A DNA stretch of 64,000 nucleotides from Davidsoniella eucalypti. Taxonomy: Eukaryota; Ascomycota; Sordariomycetes; Microascales; Ceratocystidaceae. Position numbers and translations under genes: made by a program. The stretch is from positions 124,001-188,000 of the forward strand of contig RMBW01000059.1 of the NCBI GenBank assembly GCA_004009845.1. The letters are read 5' to 3'. The notes under the pieces are model-generated. The model saw nothing but the letters and a program-made list of their open reading frames with translations, made no database searches and was not told the DNA's origin. Below are positions 44,943 through 56,769 of this stretch, one piece after another; within the stretch, counting starts at the first letter, position 1, and each line of letters opens with the position of its first letter.

Positions 44943-47900
44943 TTCTGTGTTTCACTCGAATATTCATTGCTCGGTCTATCCTCTGGACTTCTCATACGGC
45001 ATGCAGATCACGCCGTTGGCTCTGAACGAAACCCTCCTGGTGGTGAGCTTCCCCCACTGGAAACAGTGCATAGTGGCAAGACCACCAATCATGCTAGATC
45101 TGGTCCGTTTGATAAGACCGCATCATGTGGGCGAATTCTCTAGTTGAAGCTTAACCACTGCTCCATCACCGTCTACAAGGACTTCCCCCCACGACTGCAA
45201 CCCTCCTTGATTGGGTTCTCCTTGAACCAGATCTGTTGGTTATATCTGTACACATATCATGTCTTCACGTCATCTTCGCGAAGCAGATGATGGCTAGTCT
45301 GGCCCAATCCGACGCCAACCATATAATCCAGTGATAATATTCCCTGCATCCTTTTTTTCGCTTTTGGCACCCTCCACTATCAGGACGTTCTACGCTTTCG
45401 TATAACATTCTCCAAGGAGAAAGCTCCCCTCGTTTTCTTGGTCTCTCGATTGGGAATCCATGCTACTAACAAGGTTTTTGTATCCTATTTGTATCCTAAA
45501 CGGACCAATCACGCATGTCCCAGCAAAGTCTGCTTCCCGACGCGTCTTGAGGGCCCAAGAGCTTGGTCCTGGGTCCAGTGCTTGAGAGCCAAGTTGTCTC
45601 TTATATTTCCTTGCTATCCAAGTCCTTTCCTGGCCTATACATATTTACTAACAACTTATCACTTCGTACGTGCAGTAGCAGTGGCTACGTTTCCTTGCTA
45701 AGATCATTACAAGGGTGAAAGAGATACGGAGCTTGTTCGGCTTTTTTACAGTCGAGTAGTTGTTAACCAGAGGAATGGGTTGGCTGTTCAAGAAGGTCTG
45801 TGGGTGAAATATGTCTAGAATCTAGTTGCTCTGCCCTGTTTCTCACCTGATTTTTTGCTTGATTCGGTAGGAAAAGCCCAATATTTGGTCTAATCTATGC
45901 CCTAAACCTAAACGACACAGAACAAGCTCGGACTTGGAGGGTTTATCGATTAATATTTTCCGTCTTCTTGTCTCCCATAAATCACACCACCTTGACCCAT
46001 GATGTTTTCTCTGATACTAGATATACAGTGCAAGCAAGGGCTCTTGTTTTCTTGCAAACCCTACTGTACGTTTCCTTGCTGATCTGATTATACATATACT
46101 TCCGCATAACAAAACACCAGAAATCGAATCCTAGCCGTTCTGCGAGCATGAGAAAACAACAAAAGCACAAGCAGTGGTTCAAGGAGGATGGCGATCCAGA
46201 TTCTCATGTGATGACGTTGATGTTGACGCTGGCAATTCTCCTGCAATGCAAGACGTACCGCATGGTCTCCTAATCCTTTGTTTCTAGTATAGACATGGTA
46301 CATGAAACAGATGCATGTTGCTGCTTTCATTATTTAGAGTCAACGTGAGGCGACACGGCTGTGATCTTGACTGGCTTTTGGGGATTGGAAGATCAAGAAT
46401 GGTGGGCTCGGAGGGTGAAGATCCGCAATAGAGCTTGTGAGGATGGAATTCCGGCCATATTCCTATTTTCATCTATATGTACCTCATGGTCTTGGCCCAT
46501 TAGTAGCATACTCTGCTATCTAAATCTTACATGCGCTACTGATACATACACAGTCCAAGGTCTCTTGAAAGTCCGGCAGGGCTTCGACGGTGTTCCAGGG
46601 AAGTGTCAGCTTATGGTGTTCTTCTTCCGAAGCCGAGCCAGGGGGCTGGTTATAAGTATTATGGATATGTGGAGGAGCAGTTGGTAGTTGTTATTGTTCC
46701 AAGGTAGAAGAAGAATATACAGGGGGCATATTATTCAGTGTGTAAGGTATCTCGTACGAAATAGAAAATGACAGACAGAAAGATCGCCATAGTTAACCCA
46801 ATACATATGAATCCGTGGGATTTATTTGTTTTTGCGTTGTCACAAGCTTCGAGCCTGCTATGTTGTTTTTTCTGTCTTTTTGTTTTCCATGTTTAGCCGC
46901 GATGAGCGATTGGCAGGAACCTCATGTATAATCAATGACATATCATACAGCCAGGTACATATGTAGAATCGACATGGACATGGACATCGTTACTTACATA
47001 CGTCTTCATAACTGTACTTATACGCCTAAACCGTATGGGGATGTGCCAATCAGCGGTGTGTCGTGCCAACATATAAAGCGGTAGGCCCATTTATCAACTC
47101 TTAGTACCGTTTATCTACCAAGTCCGCAGTACATTCTATTTCGTTTTTCATGGTATCTTGCTAGATAGAGCGTGTGTCTTTCTTGATATGACAAGAGAGC
47201 TTTACGACTATAGATGTAGATCACTCTCCTCTTCTTGTTCTTTCCTTGATGTAGCATTTACGTCTCCGGCTGAGTTTGCCAAGCGCCGATTTGAATGTCC
47301 TTATTCTTACATACTTGAAATGTCGTAGAAGAAGAGCGTTTTTTTTTCTCTTCTCATTAATCTTGGGAACTATCCGGCAATGAAAACATTGTCAACCCCC
47401 ATAGATATAGATGTGCCTGCAAGGAATCCTTTCTCGATAGACAATGGCCATGTTGGAGATTGTGATCCCGACATATTGTACTTATATTGAGAGTCTATGT
47501 CCAGGAACGATAGTGATGTGGTATGCGCACGTTAGAGAAAACGAATTTGTCCCAATCAGGAAATGATTCCTAGGCTTTTGTACCCTTACTTTTTCTGCCG
47601 GGTTTAAAAAAGGCCCAAAAAACTGACCCTCAATCTTGCATCATGCCAAAACAAAATTGAGTAAAACCCTTTTTTGCACGTTTTTGCTGATTGAAAGATT
47701 TGATAACCCTTGATGGATTACAAAAAAGAATCAGGTCCAAAAGAATAGTTACTAGAAGGATATTACATGAATTGGGAAGTTCATTATGAAAAGCAAACAG
47801 TAAGCAAGCAGTTAACTAATCAAGGTCTAGCTAAATTCGGCAGGCGAGGCACACGAACACTCGACCCTTATCAAGAGTAACGAGTACTTCTTGGATACTT

Positions 47901-50900
47901 TAATACTGCTAGTCAAGTCTCTCAGATCCCCAGTGCTATGATTAATAGATTGTAAGTCTATTTAGAAAAGTAGGGGTGTTATCTTTTTTGGAAGCGGTGT
48001 GCCAAATATGAAAGGCGGTGTAGAAGAGCTTTCTCTTGCATACCAAAATACTATATTGATAACCATAAAAACCTATCGAGACATTCCATTGGTAGTATAG
48101 ATATGTGTCTTGATAAATAAGCAATGTGACAAAACAGAATGCCGTACACGCCCTGGTTGAATAAAGGAAAAGATCAAATGTGAATATCATGATATAATGC
48201 AAGGATATGAGCACTCTCTGCATATATATATTGTCCAACTTTTCTTCAATGCCAGACTTGTGCATTTCCAGACTTTCTAGAACCAAGGGTGAATCTTCGA
48301 GTATCTTCATCTGTCTTCTTTAGCCGGGCGATAGTACGATAGTAGCACAGGAATCTTTGTGAATCCTAACCACCCCCAAACACTGGATGAAATCGGACAC
48401 TCGGGCATATGTAGATGCAATTCACATACATGAAAAACTGGACATACCCGTTCGTACCCGAGAGAGAGATGGAAAAAGCTCTGGCTTGTTGAGTGCTAGA
48501 AAACACCATGGCCGAGTTAGAGCGAGAGTAACGTCTTGTTGCTTTTACTTTTATCTTCTGGTCGTACATAAAAAACATGCACTGACCATCTTCTGGGGAC
48601 GCCATATCATAAAATCAGATATGGCTTTAGTATCTTATGGTATAAACTTTAAATCTCTAGATTGATTCTGAAAGGAAGAGAAAGTTGAGCCCTTGTTGGC
48701 TGTAGAATGACTTGTGGGAGGAGATGGGGGCTTGAGTATCTTTTTATACAGATAAAGTTTCATAATTACTGATATGGTGATGGAGTTGAGCTTGGGACTT
48801 GTACATATATCAATTGTGAATATGTTGAGAAGCACCTCCTTTATAGCATCAGTGATTTCCGAAGGAAATTTACACTGGCCTTATGAGGTGTGTGCAGATC
48901 TCTATACTTCTATCCATAAACCCTGTTTTGTGATATAATATATAGATACATATGTACACACCACTACTGATACTAAGTAACAAGAAATGCTGCGTCGAGG
49001 TTGAAAATTGAATGAGGTTTGAGCTACCCATCATTCTAAAAATCAAAACTCCCGCTCACAGGAATTTGGGGATTTTTAATTGTTTTATTATTATTCATTA
49101 ATCAGCTATAAAGATTATTTGGGGATTTACTTCTTGACTAATTCATATTATAGATAGTTAACCATAAAACCTACAACAATACGGTACAGTCAGTATATTA
49201 TAAATGCGGAAATCTATATTGGATGTCAGATACTGTATATGGCATTTTCCCTTATATAATGGAAAAAGTCATGTGCAAAAAGACGACACAGAAATAACTT
49301 TTAATGTATGTATGTCTACCCAATGACATGCAAAATCTTCAAGTGCGTATGATTTCCCCCATGCTTTCGATTGGTATCTGCCCTATGAATGGATACGCCC
49401 GCTTCGAAGAACTACTACTGACGTTTAGAGTGTCCATAGCTATATAGAACTGACCTTATATCGCGTTGGCTATCGTGAAATCCTCGATGTATCTCTGAAC
49501 CTATGCATTGGATATGCACTGCAACACTGAACTGGTCCATTCGCTGCAACTCTACCCACTCTCCTCCCCACCTTTGGATGCGTTTGCTACTTGATGTACT
49601 TCAAAATGTTACATGTGCCATGCGTGTGCCACCAGCAAGAAGGTGATGCTCGCACTGAAAGCTGTCATCTCAAAGCAAACGGTGGTAATGGTGGGTTTCC
49701 TTGGGATGGCTCGTTGGATTTGCATCATGCCCTCTTCTAGACCGATCTTAAGTTAGGCAGGTTGTTTGGCCGTATGAAAAAAAAAACTAGTCTGAGACAC
49801 TTGTACTTATGCTACTGGCTTATGAGTCTCTTGTTTTGCCTTGGGGTTTCTCCAATACCTCCGACAAGGCAAGTGTCTTTCTAGTCTGACATACGCTAAA
49901 GCATATATACCTCTATATGCATATACTGTGACTTGTGTCTATACCTTTAGGTATATATCAATATGGTAATATCACATATCCTTGATAGTTGCATACAATG
50001 TAAGATACTTTCTCCTTCCGTCGGACCGATATCGACCACCGATGGCCGACACATGAACTGTTGGTCTCCTTCCTCTCACTATTTATTTCATTGAATAAGC
50101 AGGGTCGTAAGGCCGGCGTTTGTTTATATCCCGCTAACCGTTGGATGCAGCCCAATCTTTCCTTCTCTCTATCTCTCTCGGTACGTTCATGGCTGGCGGT
50201 TAGTTGTATGGCTTATCTATCCCTACAGCTGGCCTTCGGCGCTTTCTGGCATCGCACTGCAGATATCGTGAAGGTATCTATGTGGTGCGCCCGACTACTT
50301 TGTGTGACGCCATGTGACCAAGCCAGGCCAGAGCACGATAGGCCAAGTCAATAGGTCTTGAGCAGGGAGTCTCATTTTTTTATAATTCATTTTATCAAGG
50401 TGGAAATGGAGCTCTAATAGCTATCTAGCACCTCGGTATCCTAAGATACAGAGCCCTGAACTAATACTAGTATACAATGCAAGGTGAAGGACAACCTGCT
50501 TCTCAACAGTGACAGGCCACTGAGATACAGAGCATTTGTTATGGCTTCGTTATATGCTATTCCTGTGCATTTCAACGTCTAATCCTCTCCGGGAAAAGCC
50601 ACCTCGTCGGGAACCTGTCTCCATAGTTTTGCGAGATGCTCTTCTGAGTACATGAACAAGTAGTTGAGAGGGGGTGCGAGAAGTCGGTGTATACGATAAG
50701 TAGCACTTCATACGTGCCTTAAGGGAATAGCAAACACATTGAGATAGGCTACATATAATGAAAGAAACGAAGAAAAAAAAAGCTGGCTACGATACTAAAG
50801 ATCGACAGACAGACATCGGGCGCCGATTCGAGGCCCGGCATCATAGCTGAGAGTCCCAAATAGGAATGTTTACTGCATTAGGCCAGCTCATAGCCCTGGC

Positions 50901-52791
50901 CATGGCCTCTAGCTAGGCGCCAAATGTACATTTCATGTCTCGCATGTGCTGTGTTTTTTTCTTCTAGGCTGACTATCTATGTTTTTCTTTTAACCCATTT
51001 TTGTATATACTGTTCCGTAAGAGATTATCTCGCTATCTGCATATCTGTACATGTCGTTATTGGTAGGAATACTACTTCTGGGGTATAGGATACATACTCT
51101 GTAACATAAACACAAATAGCAAATAGCGTGTGCTGTCGCTAGCTTGAATTAGTTAACGAAGTATAGAGGCCTGAGCCTGTGGCTGTGGCGTGTAAATCAC
51201 ATTTCGGCTCATAGATACGTCTATGTAGAAGGAAGTGACCAAATGTGCCTTTTGGATATGGCACACGTAGTTGTATAGCATCCCAAATCCCAAGGCTCAC
51301 CGGCCTTGCCATTTGTGTGACTAATCTCTATCAGCAGCAGCAGTTCGTTCATCCGTACAGAATTCAACAGGCCTGTTCCCTGCGTTGAAAGGGCCAACTA
51401 AAGCTTCGTACCACTTGAGCCCATCCATAAAGTATCCCGAGGCATTATCAGGCATTTGCTCTTCTGTCCCTTCCTTCTATTATTTACCCATCATAGAAGA
51501 CAGAAAGTTCCGATAAAGCTTGCAAGCTTGTTGGCGGTTGCTTCGCTAGCATTTTGTTAGTCTATAATGCTAGATAGTTGGTCTTACTGGCCCTTTAAAA
51601 ACGGTCATGTGCCCCTCCGTCAACGCTAGTGGTGTACAGCTGGAATCATTGATACACGACTATACATGGACACCTACTTCTGATGGAATATTTTCTGGCT
51701 CATATCTTGCCGCTTTTGGAGAAATAGGCCGTTATCTGTGCGCATTTGCGTGCATACTTTGGCAGCTTATTTGCCTAGATACTCGCATGTATTGGAACAT
51801 CATGCACATATCGAGGTCCTGGGATACTACAAGATGTTGAAAAACCGCCTTTATTCCCGACAGTCTACTAAACAATGGAGAGCTGTTCGGCCAACAGGCC
51901 GTGTCCTCTTAGGCGAGATAATTTCATGTCGTCATCTTGTACTTTTCTCGCCCACATGTTCCTTCGCTTATGGTAAAGCTGATACGCTAGTTCTTTAGGC
52001 TGTAGACCCTATGGATATAGAATACAAGTGAACTGTCATCAACAACCGTAATATAGCGTGGTTACCGTAAACGGGGTATCTCTCTCTATTGTGGTTGCAC
52101 AAGAGAAATCTGGCAAAGAGCGGTGAAGGCTATAAGGGCTGCTAAAAACGGACTGTATTTATATACTAATCATTGGGCGTGTTTTTCTCATCGTTTACAC
52201 AATCTTTGCTCCCAATCAAGGGCCTAGACTTTACTATCTTCTCTACGCCTACCAAGCCATCATTCAGTATCCAAGCCATGATTATCGTGGTTGGCTGGTT
52301 CGTAACTGCTGTGTAACGTAAGGCGTCTCGGATAGACTTGAACATATTGGGCACGAATATAGGCGTGGATTACATGCTAGATGTTCTATATTGAGTGTGA
52401 ATCATATTGAATTTCAAGGATCAATAACTGATGATTATTATATATATTGGCTGGTACTTCTGATTGCAATTTGATGATTAAGATGATGAATATTGAAGGT
52501 CTGCGGGCTGTGTTGTTGGCTGAATCGTTGGATCGATATAAACTCCTAACTTGAATAGCAACCTCGTACGATATAGAGAGACGCAGGGATACTCATGTTT
52601 GATGCCATCATAAACACCCTAAATGGGCTTCAGACCTACGGCTCTGACTACGTCTTGCCTAGCAACCCAGCTTGATTGGTGAAAGGTGAGCGCCCGACTA
52701 CTTCAGCAGTGTAGAGCCCAAGGTAGAGCCGACACTCCTGCGCTTTGACCGACGATGTGACCTGGCAACATGCCATGTCAGATCCAAACTC

Positions 52792-54249
52792 CTACTCCTC
52801 ATATTCTTCCTCTTCACCTTCATCATCCTCCTCATCCTGTTCCTCCACGGGGCTCAGATCAATGGTTTCCAGGGTGTTCTCTAGCACCTTGCGACATTGT
52901 GCACGGTATGCTAGTGCAAGCATTTGATTGTCAGTGAGCCGCTGGGCGTCTTCTTCATTGACTTCGACATCGCTCTCATCCAATTTCTCGAGTTGAGTGA
53001 ATAGCTGGTGCTGTACGATGCCCATCGTTTGTTGTAGAGTTGGCTTGACGTTGTCGGACACATCGCAAGTGAGTAGTTTAAGCAGGATCTCATCCTGGAT
53101 CATCCCACGGCCTGATAATTGTTTGCTCAACTGCTCCTGGGGCACCTGGGCTGTAACTAGATCCCATACGATAACATCTTGTAGGTGGGTGAACGATGAG
53201 GCAACGGGCGTCTGGGCCACTTTGGCAAGACTGGCTAACGACAATATTTGGCGTTGGGCAATCAAATGAGACCGTGGGTCAGCGACGGGATATAGAGAGA
53301 TGATGTAGTCAACTTTGCTAGTAATGAGTTCACCTCGCTTGCGGAGATGCACATAGTCGTTGTGCAAAGTGTGTGACTCGGGGATCATGAATCCATATGA
53401 GAGTAGAAGCTGGGAGTTGGTCTTCATCCCGTAATTGTTGTACACTTGGTCACCTTTCTTGTGAGGCCGTTGAATAGATAGTGTCACGCTATCGTTCGTT
53501 TGCACCCAGTTGATACGGGCTGTTATGTCATGGTTTCCGATGTCGTAGAGCGGTAGTAGGACTGAGAATTCAGAGCTTCTGATACCCTCAGTGATGTTCT
53601 GGACAATGCTGTTGAACCGTGGCACCACTAGTTGCGGGGTAAAACTGCGGGACGTGAAGATGGCCCAGGCCCAGTAGTACAGCTCGCGCGTGTATTCACG
53701 CCAGCAGCCAGCGTTCCATCCCTGAAGTAGATTTCTAGCACCTTCATACTCGGTCGATATTTGATCTTTGATAACTTTGATGCTAGTCTCGAGATTGGTA
53801 CCATCGAGTAGCTCGATGTCATCTTGAGGCCAAAGTGGAGGCAATGAGACATTCCCCGGTTGAGGCAGCGCCGAAATATACGGTTCCCAGAACGAGGCCT
53901 TGCCAAGGAGATATTGTTGCATGAGCAAGAACCGAGATAGCACATGTGGTAGCGTTTGTCTTAGGAACTCGGTAGGGAAAGGGATATTGGGAATTGCTGG
54001 TGCCCGGCCATCTGAAGCTTTTAGCGTAGTGTCCAGGTAAGGGTTGCGAAACCCAGCAGGCGGGTTCGAAAGTAAGTTTAGATAGGATAAAGATAGGCTC
54101 ATGGGGCACTTCACAATGGGCTCATCTTGTTCAATGTCGGCAATGGCCTCGAATGAAGCCCCCGTGACTGGGCTCACTGAAATGACGACTTTGTCACTGA
54201 GCCGGGCGCCATTCTCTTTGGCCCAGGCGACCAGACGATCGTGAGCCAT
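52792..54249 (-). CDS. SET-domain protein-lysine methyltransferase (Rubisco-LSMT/SETD3-like class)
   Basis: Probable S-adenosylmethionine-dependent lysine methyltransferase of non-histone proteins, intronless, 485 aa. The frame is open further upstream, but only via a TTG codon; the first ATG is at 54,249, downstream of a TATA box. The split SET domain starts near residue 20. The NH motif (YDIGNHD, 235-241) and the pseudoknot motif (VYNNYGMKTN, 269-278) followed by LLLSYGF (281-287) are the AdoMet and substrate-pocket hallmarks of this class. The region from about 300 to 460 is helical, as in the Rubisco-substrate-binding domain. The C-terminus is a strongly acidic Asp/Glu tail of about 20 residues. 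Substrates in yeast relatives (Rkm proteins) are ribosomal proteins and elongation factors; the substrate here is unknown. It is divergent from the WSC gene, sharing about 730 bases of upstream DNA. Confidence 0.9.
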   Translation of the reverse strand: MAHDRLVAWAKENGARLSDKVVISVSPVTGASFEAIADIEQDEPIVKCPMSLSLSYLNLLSNPPAGFRNPYLDTTLKASDGRAPAIPNIPFPTEFLRQTLPHVLSRFLLMQQYLLGKASFWEPYISALPQPGNVSLPPLWPQDDIELLDGTNLETSIKVIKDQISTEYEGARNLLQGWNAGCWREYTRELYYWAWAIFTSRSFTPQLVVPRFNSIVQNITEGIRSSEFSVLLPLYDIGNHDITARINWVQTNDSVTLSIQRPHKKGDQVYNNYGMKTNSQLLLSYGFMIPESHTLHNDYVHLRKRGELITSKVDYIISLYPVADPRSHLIAQRQILSLASLAKVAQTPVASSFTHLQDVIVWDLVTAQVPQEQLSKQLSGRGMIQDEILLKLLTCDVSDNVKPTLQQTMGIVQHQLFTQLEKLDESDVEVNEEDAQRLTDNQMLALAYRAQCRKVLENTLETIDLSPVEEQDEEDDEGEEEEYEE

Positions 54250-54375
54250 GGTGAGGTGATAGAAGAAGAGCAAATTGGCCAGGCGGTTTAGCAGCGTCGA
54301 TTGCCACAGAAGTGGGGTTGAAGAATAATTAATTAAGAAGGTGTGTAAGATAGAGAGCAAGGCTAGGCCTATATA

Positions 54376-54383
54376 TTTTTATA
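54376..54383 (-). promoter_or_regulatory. TATA box of the SET-domain gene
   Basis: TATAAAAA on the minus strand, 127 bases upstream of the ATG at 54,249. It supports that ATG over any upstream non-ATG start. Confidence 0.55.
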
Positions 54384-54906
54384 CAATGAGGCAACACAAT
54401 CGAATTTGGCGGTGTGTATTGCGACAAGGCTGTGGCTTGTTATTGTGAAATTATGCAACGGCATCACGAAATTCTCACATATTACCGTTCTTGCGGCTAT
54501 AACCTTCGCCGAATGTGGGGCGGCCGGTGATTCTACTATACCCTGGCATGGGTTTCGGACCCGTGACTAACCCTAATTATCGCATCCGTCTAATTGATAT
54601 GATACAATGGCGTGACATAATTATTACTGAAGAAACATTACGGAAAAGAGATTCGGCAATTCTCTATTGTAGTACGATGTGTTGCGCCTACAAGTATAGC
54701 AAATGCATGTACTTTTGTGACAATATTCACTTACCACAACATGTGACAAATTTGTACAACTGTACAACACTTACAAAGATATCCTAAACCACATTACTTT
54801 ATGTCTAGAAATTAGATCTAGAACAACTTGAACAGAAACTACTCGATTCTGCCGTACAATAGTCGCTTTTTGCTATTTCCCCATTGCTTTTGAATATGTA
54901 ATGAAA

Positions 54907-54912
54907 TATAAA
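54907..54912 (+). promoter_or_regulatory. TATA box of the WSC gene
   Basis: TATAAA, 65 bases upstream of the ATG at 54,977; good spacing for a short leader. Confidence 0.55.
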
Positions 54913-54976
54913 CAACAGGCTTTGGCTTTCTAAGTTCCATGTCGATCTTGCAATCAGCTATACCATTTCATCGATC

Positions 54977-56474
54977 ATGGCCTTTGCTATTATTTGTACC
55001 GCGCTTTTTGTCATAGCTGGCTCCTCAGCATCGCTTCAGCAAAATGAAACATCACCACAGGCTGCCTTTTTATCGGCCTTTAGTGATCAATCGGCTGACA
55101 TCAATGGCACGTGGACATATGCTGGTTGCTACCAAGATCTAATCAACAATGGCGAACAACGGACCCTAGTTGGTCCGCATATAGCAGCAGTCAATATGAC
55201 TGCCGAGGCCTGCGCATCGTTCTGCAGTCGTAGTGCATACAATGGAGGTCCATTCAACTACTTTGGCCTAGAGTATGGACTTGAATGTCGCTGTGGATGG
55301 AGCGTCGCGGCAAACTTGACGGCACCTGAAGACCAATGCGATACTAAATGCTCCGGGAACCATGACCAGACTTGTGGCAGTATTCGTCGCTTGTCGATCT
55401 TCAAGCATATCAACCAGACTGCGGCAGCCCCAAACCCCGTTTATGTTGATCGCATCGACGGCTACAACTTTATCGGTTGCTACTCTGATCCCATCCAACA
55501 ACGAGCTTTGACTGACGGTTTCACATCCTCTACCAACATGTCAGTTAACTACTGTAGATCGTTTTGTAATGGCTATCGCTACTTTGGTCTAGAATTTGGC
55601 TCTGAATGTCGCTGTGGTGAGGTGATAAATGACGGTACTACACCGGTCGAAACAGGAAACTGTGATATGCCTTGCAGTGGAAACATGACCCAATACTGTG
55701 GCGATGCAATGAGGATGATTATCTTCAAGCATGATGAGAAATCCACTAGTCTCCTGATACCGAGTTCAGTAGAGCCTCAGGGGCTTTACAGCTCGGTATC
55801 TATGCCTACCTGGAACTCGCTCTCTGATACTAAACCCACTACGTGCTGCTGCGGAACGACTACAACTTCCATCCCAAACATAGCTCCATCGACTATAACT
55901 GCTTGTAAGAGGTCCTGCCAAGCTATCGAATAGAGATTACTAACCGGGTGTTGTAGCTTCTATCCTGTCTTTATACAGTTCTACATTCACGACATTTTCT
56001 ATCACATCAGCTTCGACCTATCCCGATCCTCCATCATGGGCCAATCCAACGCCTACCAGTAGCTACTGGTACGCTGGCTGCTACGCTGATACATCTGACC
56101 ATCACGCTTTACCTTTACTGGTAGCAAACTATTCAATGACACCGGAACTCTGCGTTGCAATCGCACATTCATTATACTCTAACTCTCACACAACTACAAC
56201 TATGCTTCCATATCTATATCTGGAGTATCACCATGAGTGCTACGGAGGCGCAGTTTGGAATTTCCGAGGAAGAGCTGTCACTTCTTTGATAGGTACACGT
56301 GCGTGCACTGACTATTGTTATGGTAGTGTGACACAAGGCACAGACGGATTTAAAACTACAGCCACAAGGAATATGTGTGGCGGCCCAAAGATGTTTGACT
56401 TGTATGCTTTACAATCTCTACCTTCACTCCCGACAACTGGGGGCCCGATAATGACACAAGAACCAGAATCATAG
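54977..56474 (+). CDS. Secreted protein with three WSC domains
   Basis: Probable extracellular or cell-wall carbohydrate-binding protein, 481 aa in two exons, 54977-55904 and 55957-56474. The 52-nt intron has donor GTAAGA, branch TTACTAAC and acceptor GTAG. Residues 1-19 form a signal peptide. WSC domain 1 is at about 46-144 (YAGCYQD ... FGLEYGLECRCG ... CSGN ... CG). Domain 2 is at about 163-252 (FIGCYSD ... YFGLEFGSECRCG ... CSGN ... CG). A Ser/Thr/Pro and Cys-rich linker (about 253-345) carries the intron. Domain 3 (about 346-455) starts YAGCYAD and keeps a Cys framework, but its central FGLE-X4-C-X-CG motif is degenerate (LYLEYHHECYGG). There are several N-X-S/T sites. I see no membrane span or GPI signal, so it differs from the Wsc stress sensors and looks soluble. 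Other options are a subunit of a wall-modifying complex or an oxidase-like accessory protein. Confidence 0.87.
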
Positions 56475-56769
56475 CATACATATAGACAATCAAGAGGGGG
56501 CGGGCGACAGAGACGTTGAATAAAAAAAATATTATTATAATATGCATTCATGAATATTAGTGTTCCAACCATTGCGGTGTTGTTCCACCTATTAAACCGT
56601 AACCATGACCTTGATAAGCCAAAAAAAAAACAAATATGAAGATATGCCCACACTGATGTGATAAGTGAAGGGACAGATGACGATGTATCTACAAAACGCT
56701 GCCCTTCGAAGCTATCAGACTATTATTTAAAGTCTACTCCTAACTGACTTTCCATATAGAATGTACCAT

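Larger units (their letters stand above)
37057..52791. other. Gene-poor region, right part of the desert
   Basis: Nearly 16 kb without a credible intact gene. Composition is mosaic: A+T-rich blocks (about 37.5-39 kb, 46.7-49.3 kb, 52.1-52.5 kb) alternate with more balanced blocks (about 40.2-46 kb). Within the balanced part are promoter-like pyrimidine or purine tracts (40.92-40.96, 41.20-41.24, 42.78-42.84 kb) and a possible coding relic (44.33-44.94 kb). No tRNA, rRNA, terminal repeats or transposase frames were seen. Unannotated long non-coding transcripts or heavily spliced small genes cannot be excluded by eye. Confidence 0.55.
54250..54976. other. Divergent promoter region of the SET and WSC genes
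   Basis: About 730 bases between two divergent ATGs, with a TATA box near each end. No CDS is seen; the 90-residue frame at 54,515-54,787 has no gene-like features. Confidence 0.65.

Noticed and set aside
50061..50354. 97-codon plus-strand ORF in the desert
   Set aside because: Starts at TTG; low-complexity hydrophobic start and no codon bias.
54250..54360. 37-codon N-terminal extension of the SET protein
   Set aside because: It begins at TTG and lies mostly between the TATA box and the first ATG, so it is leader sequence.
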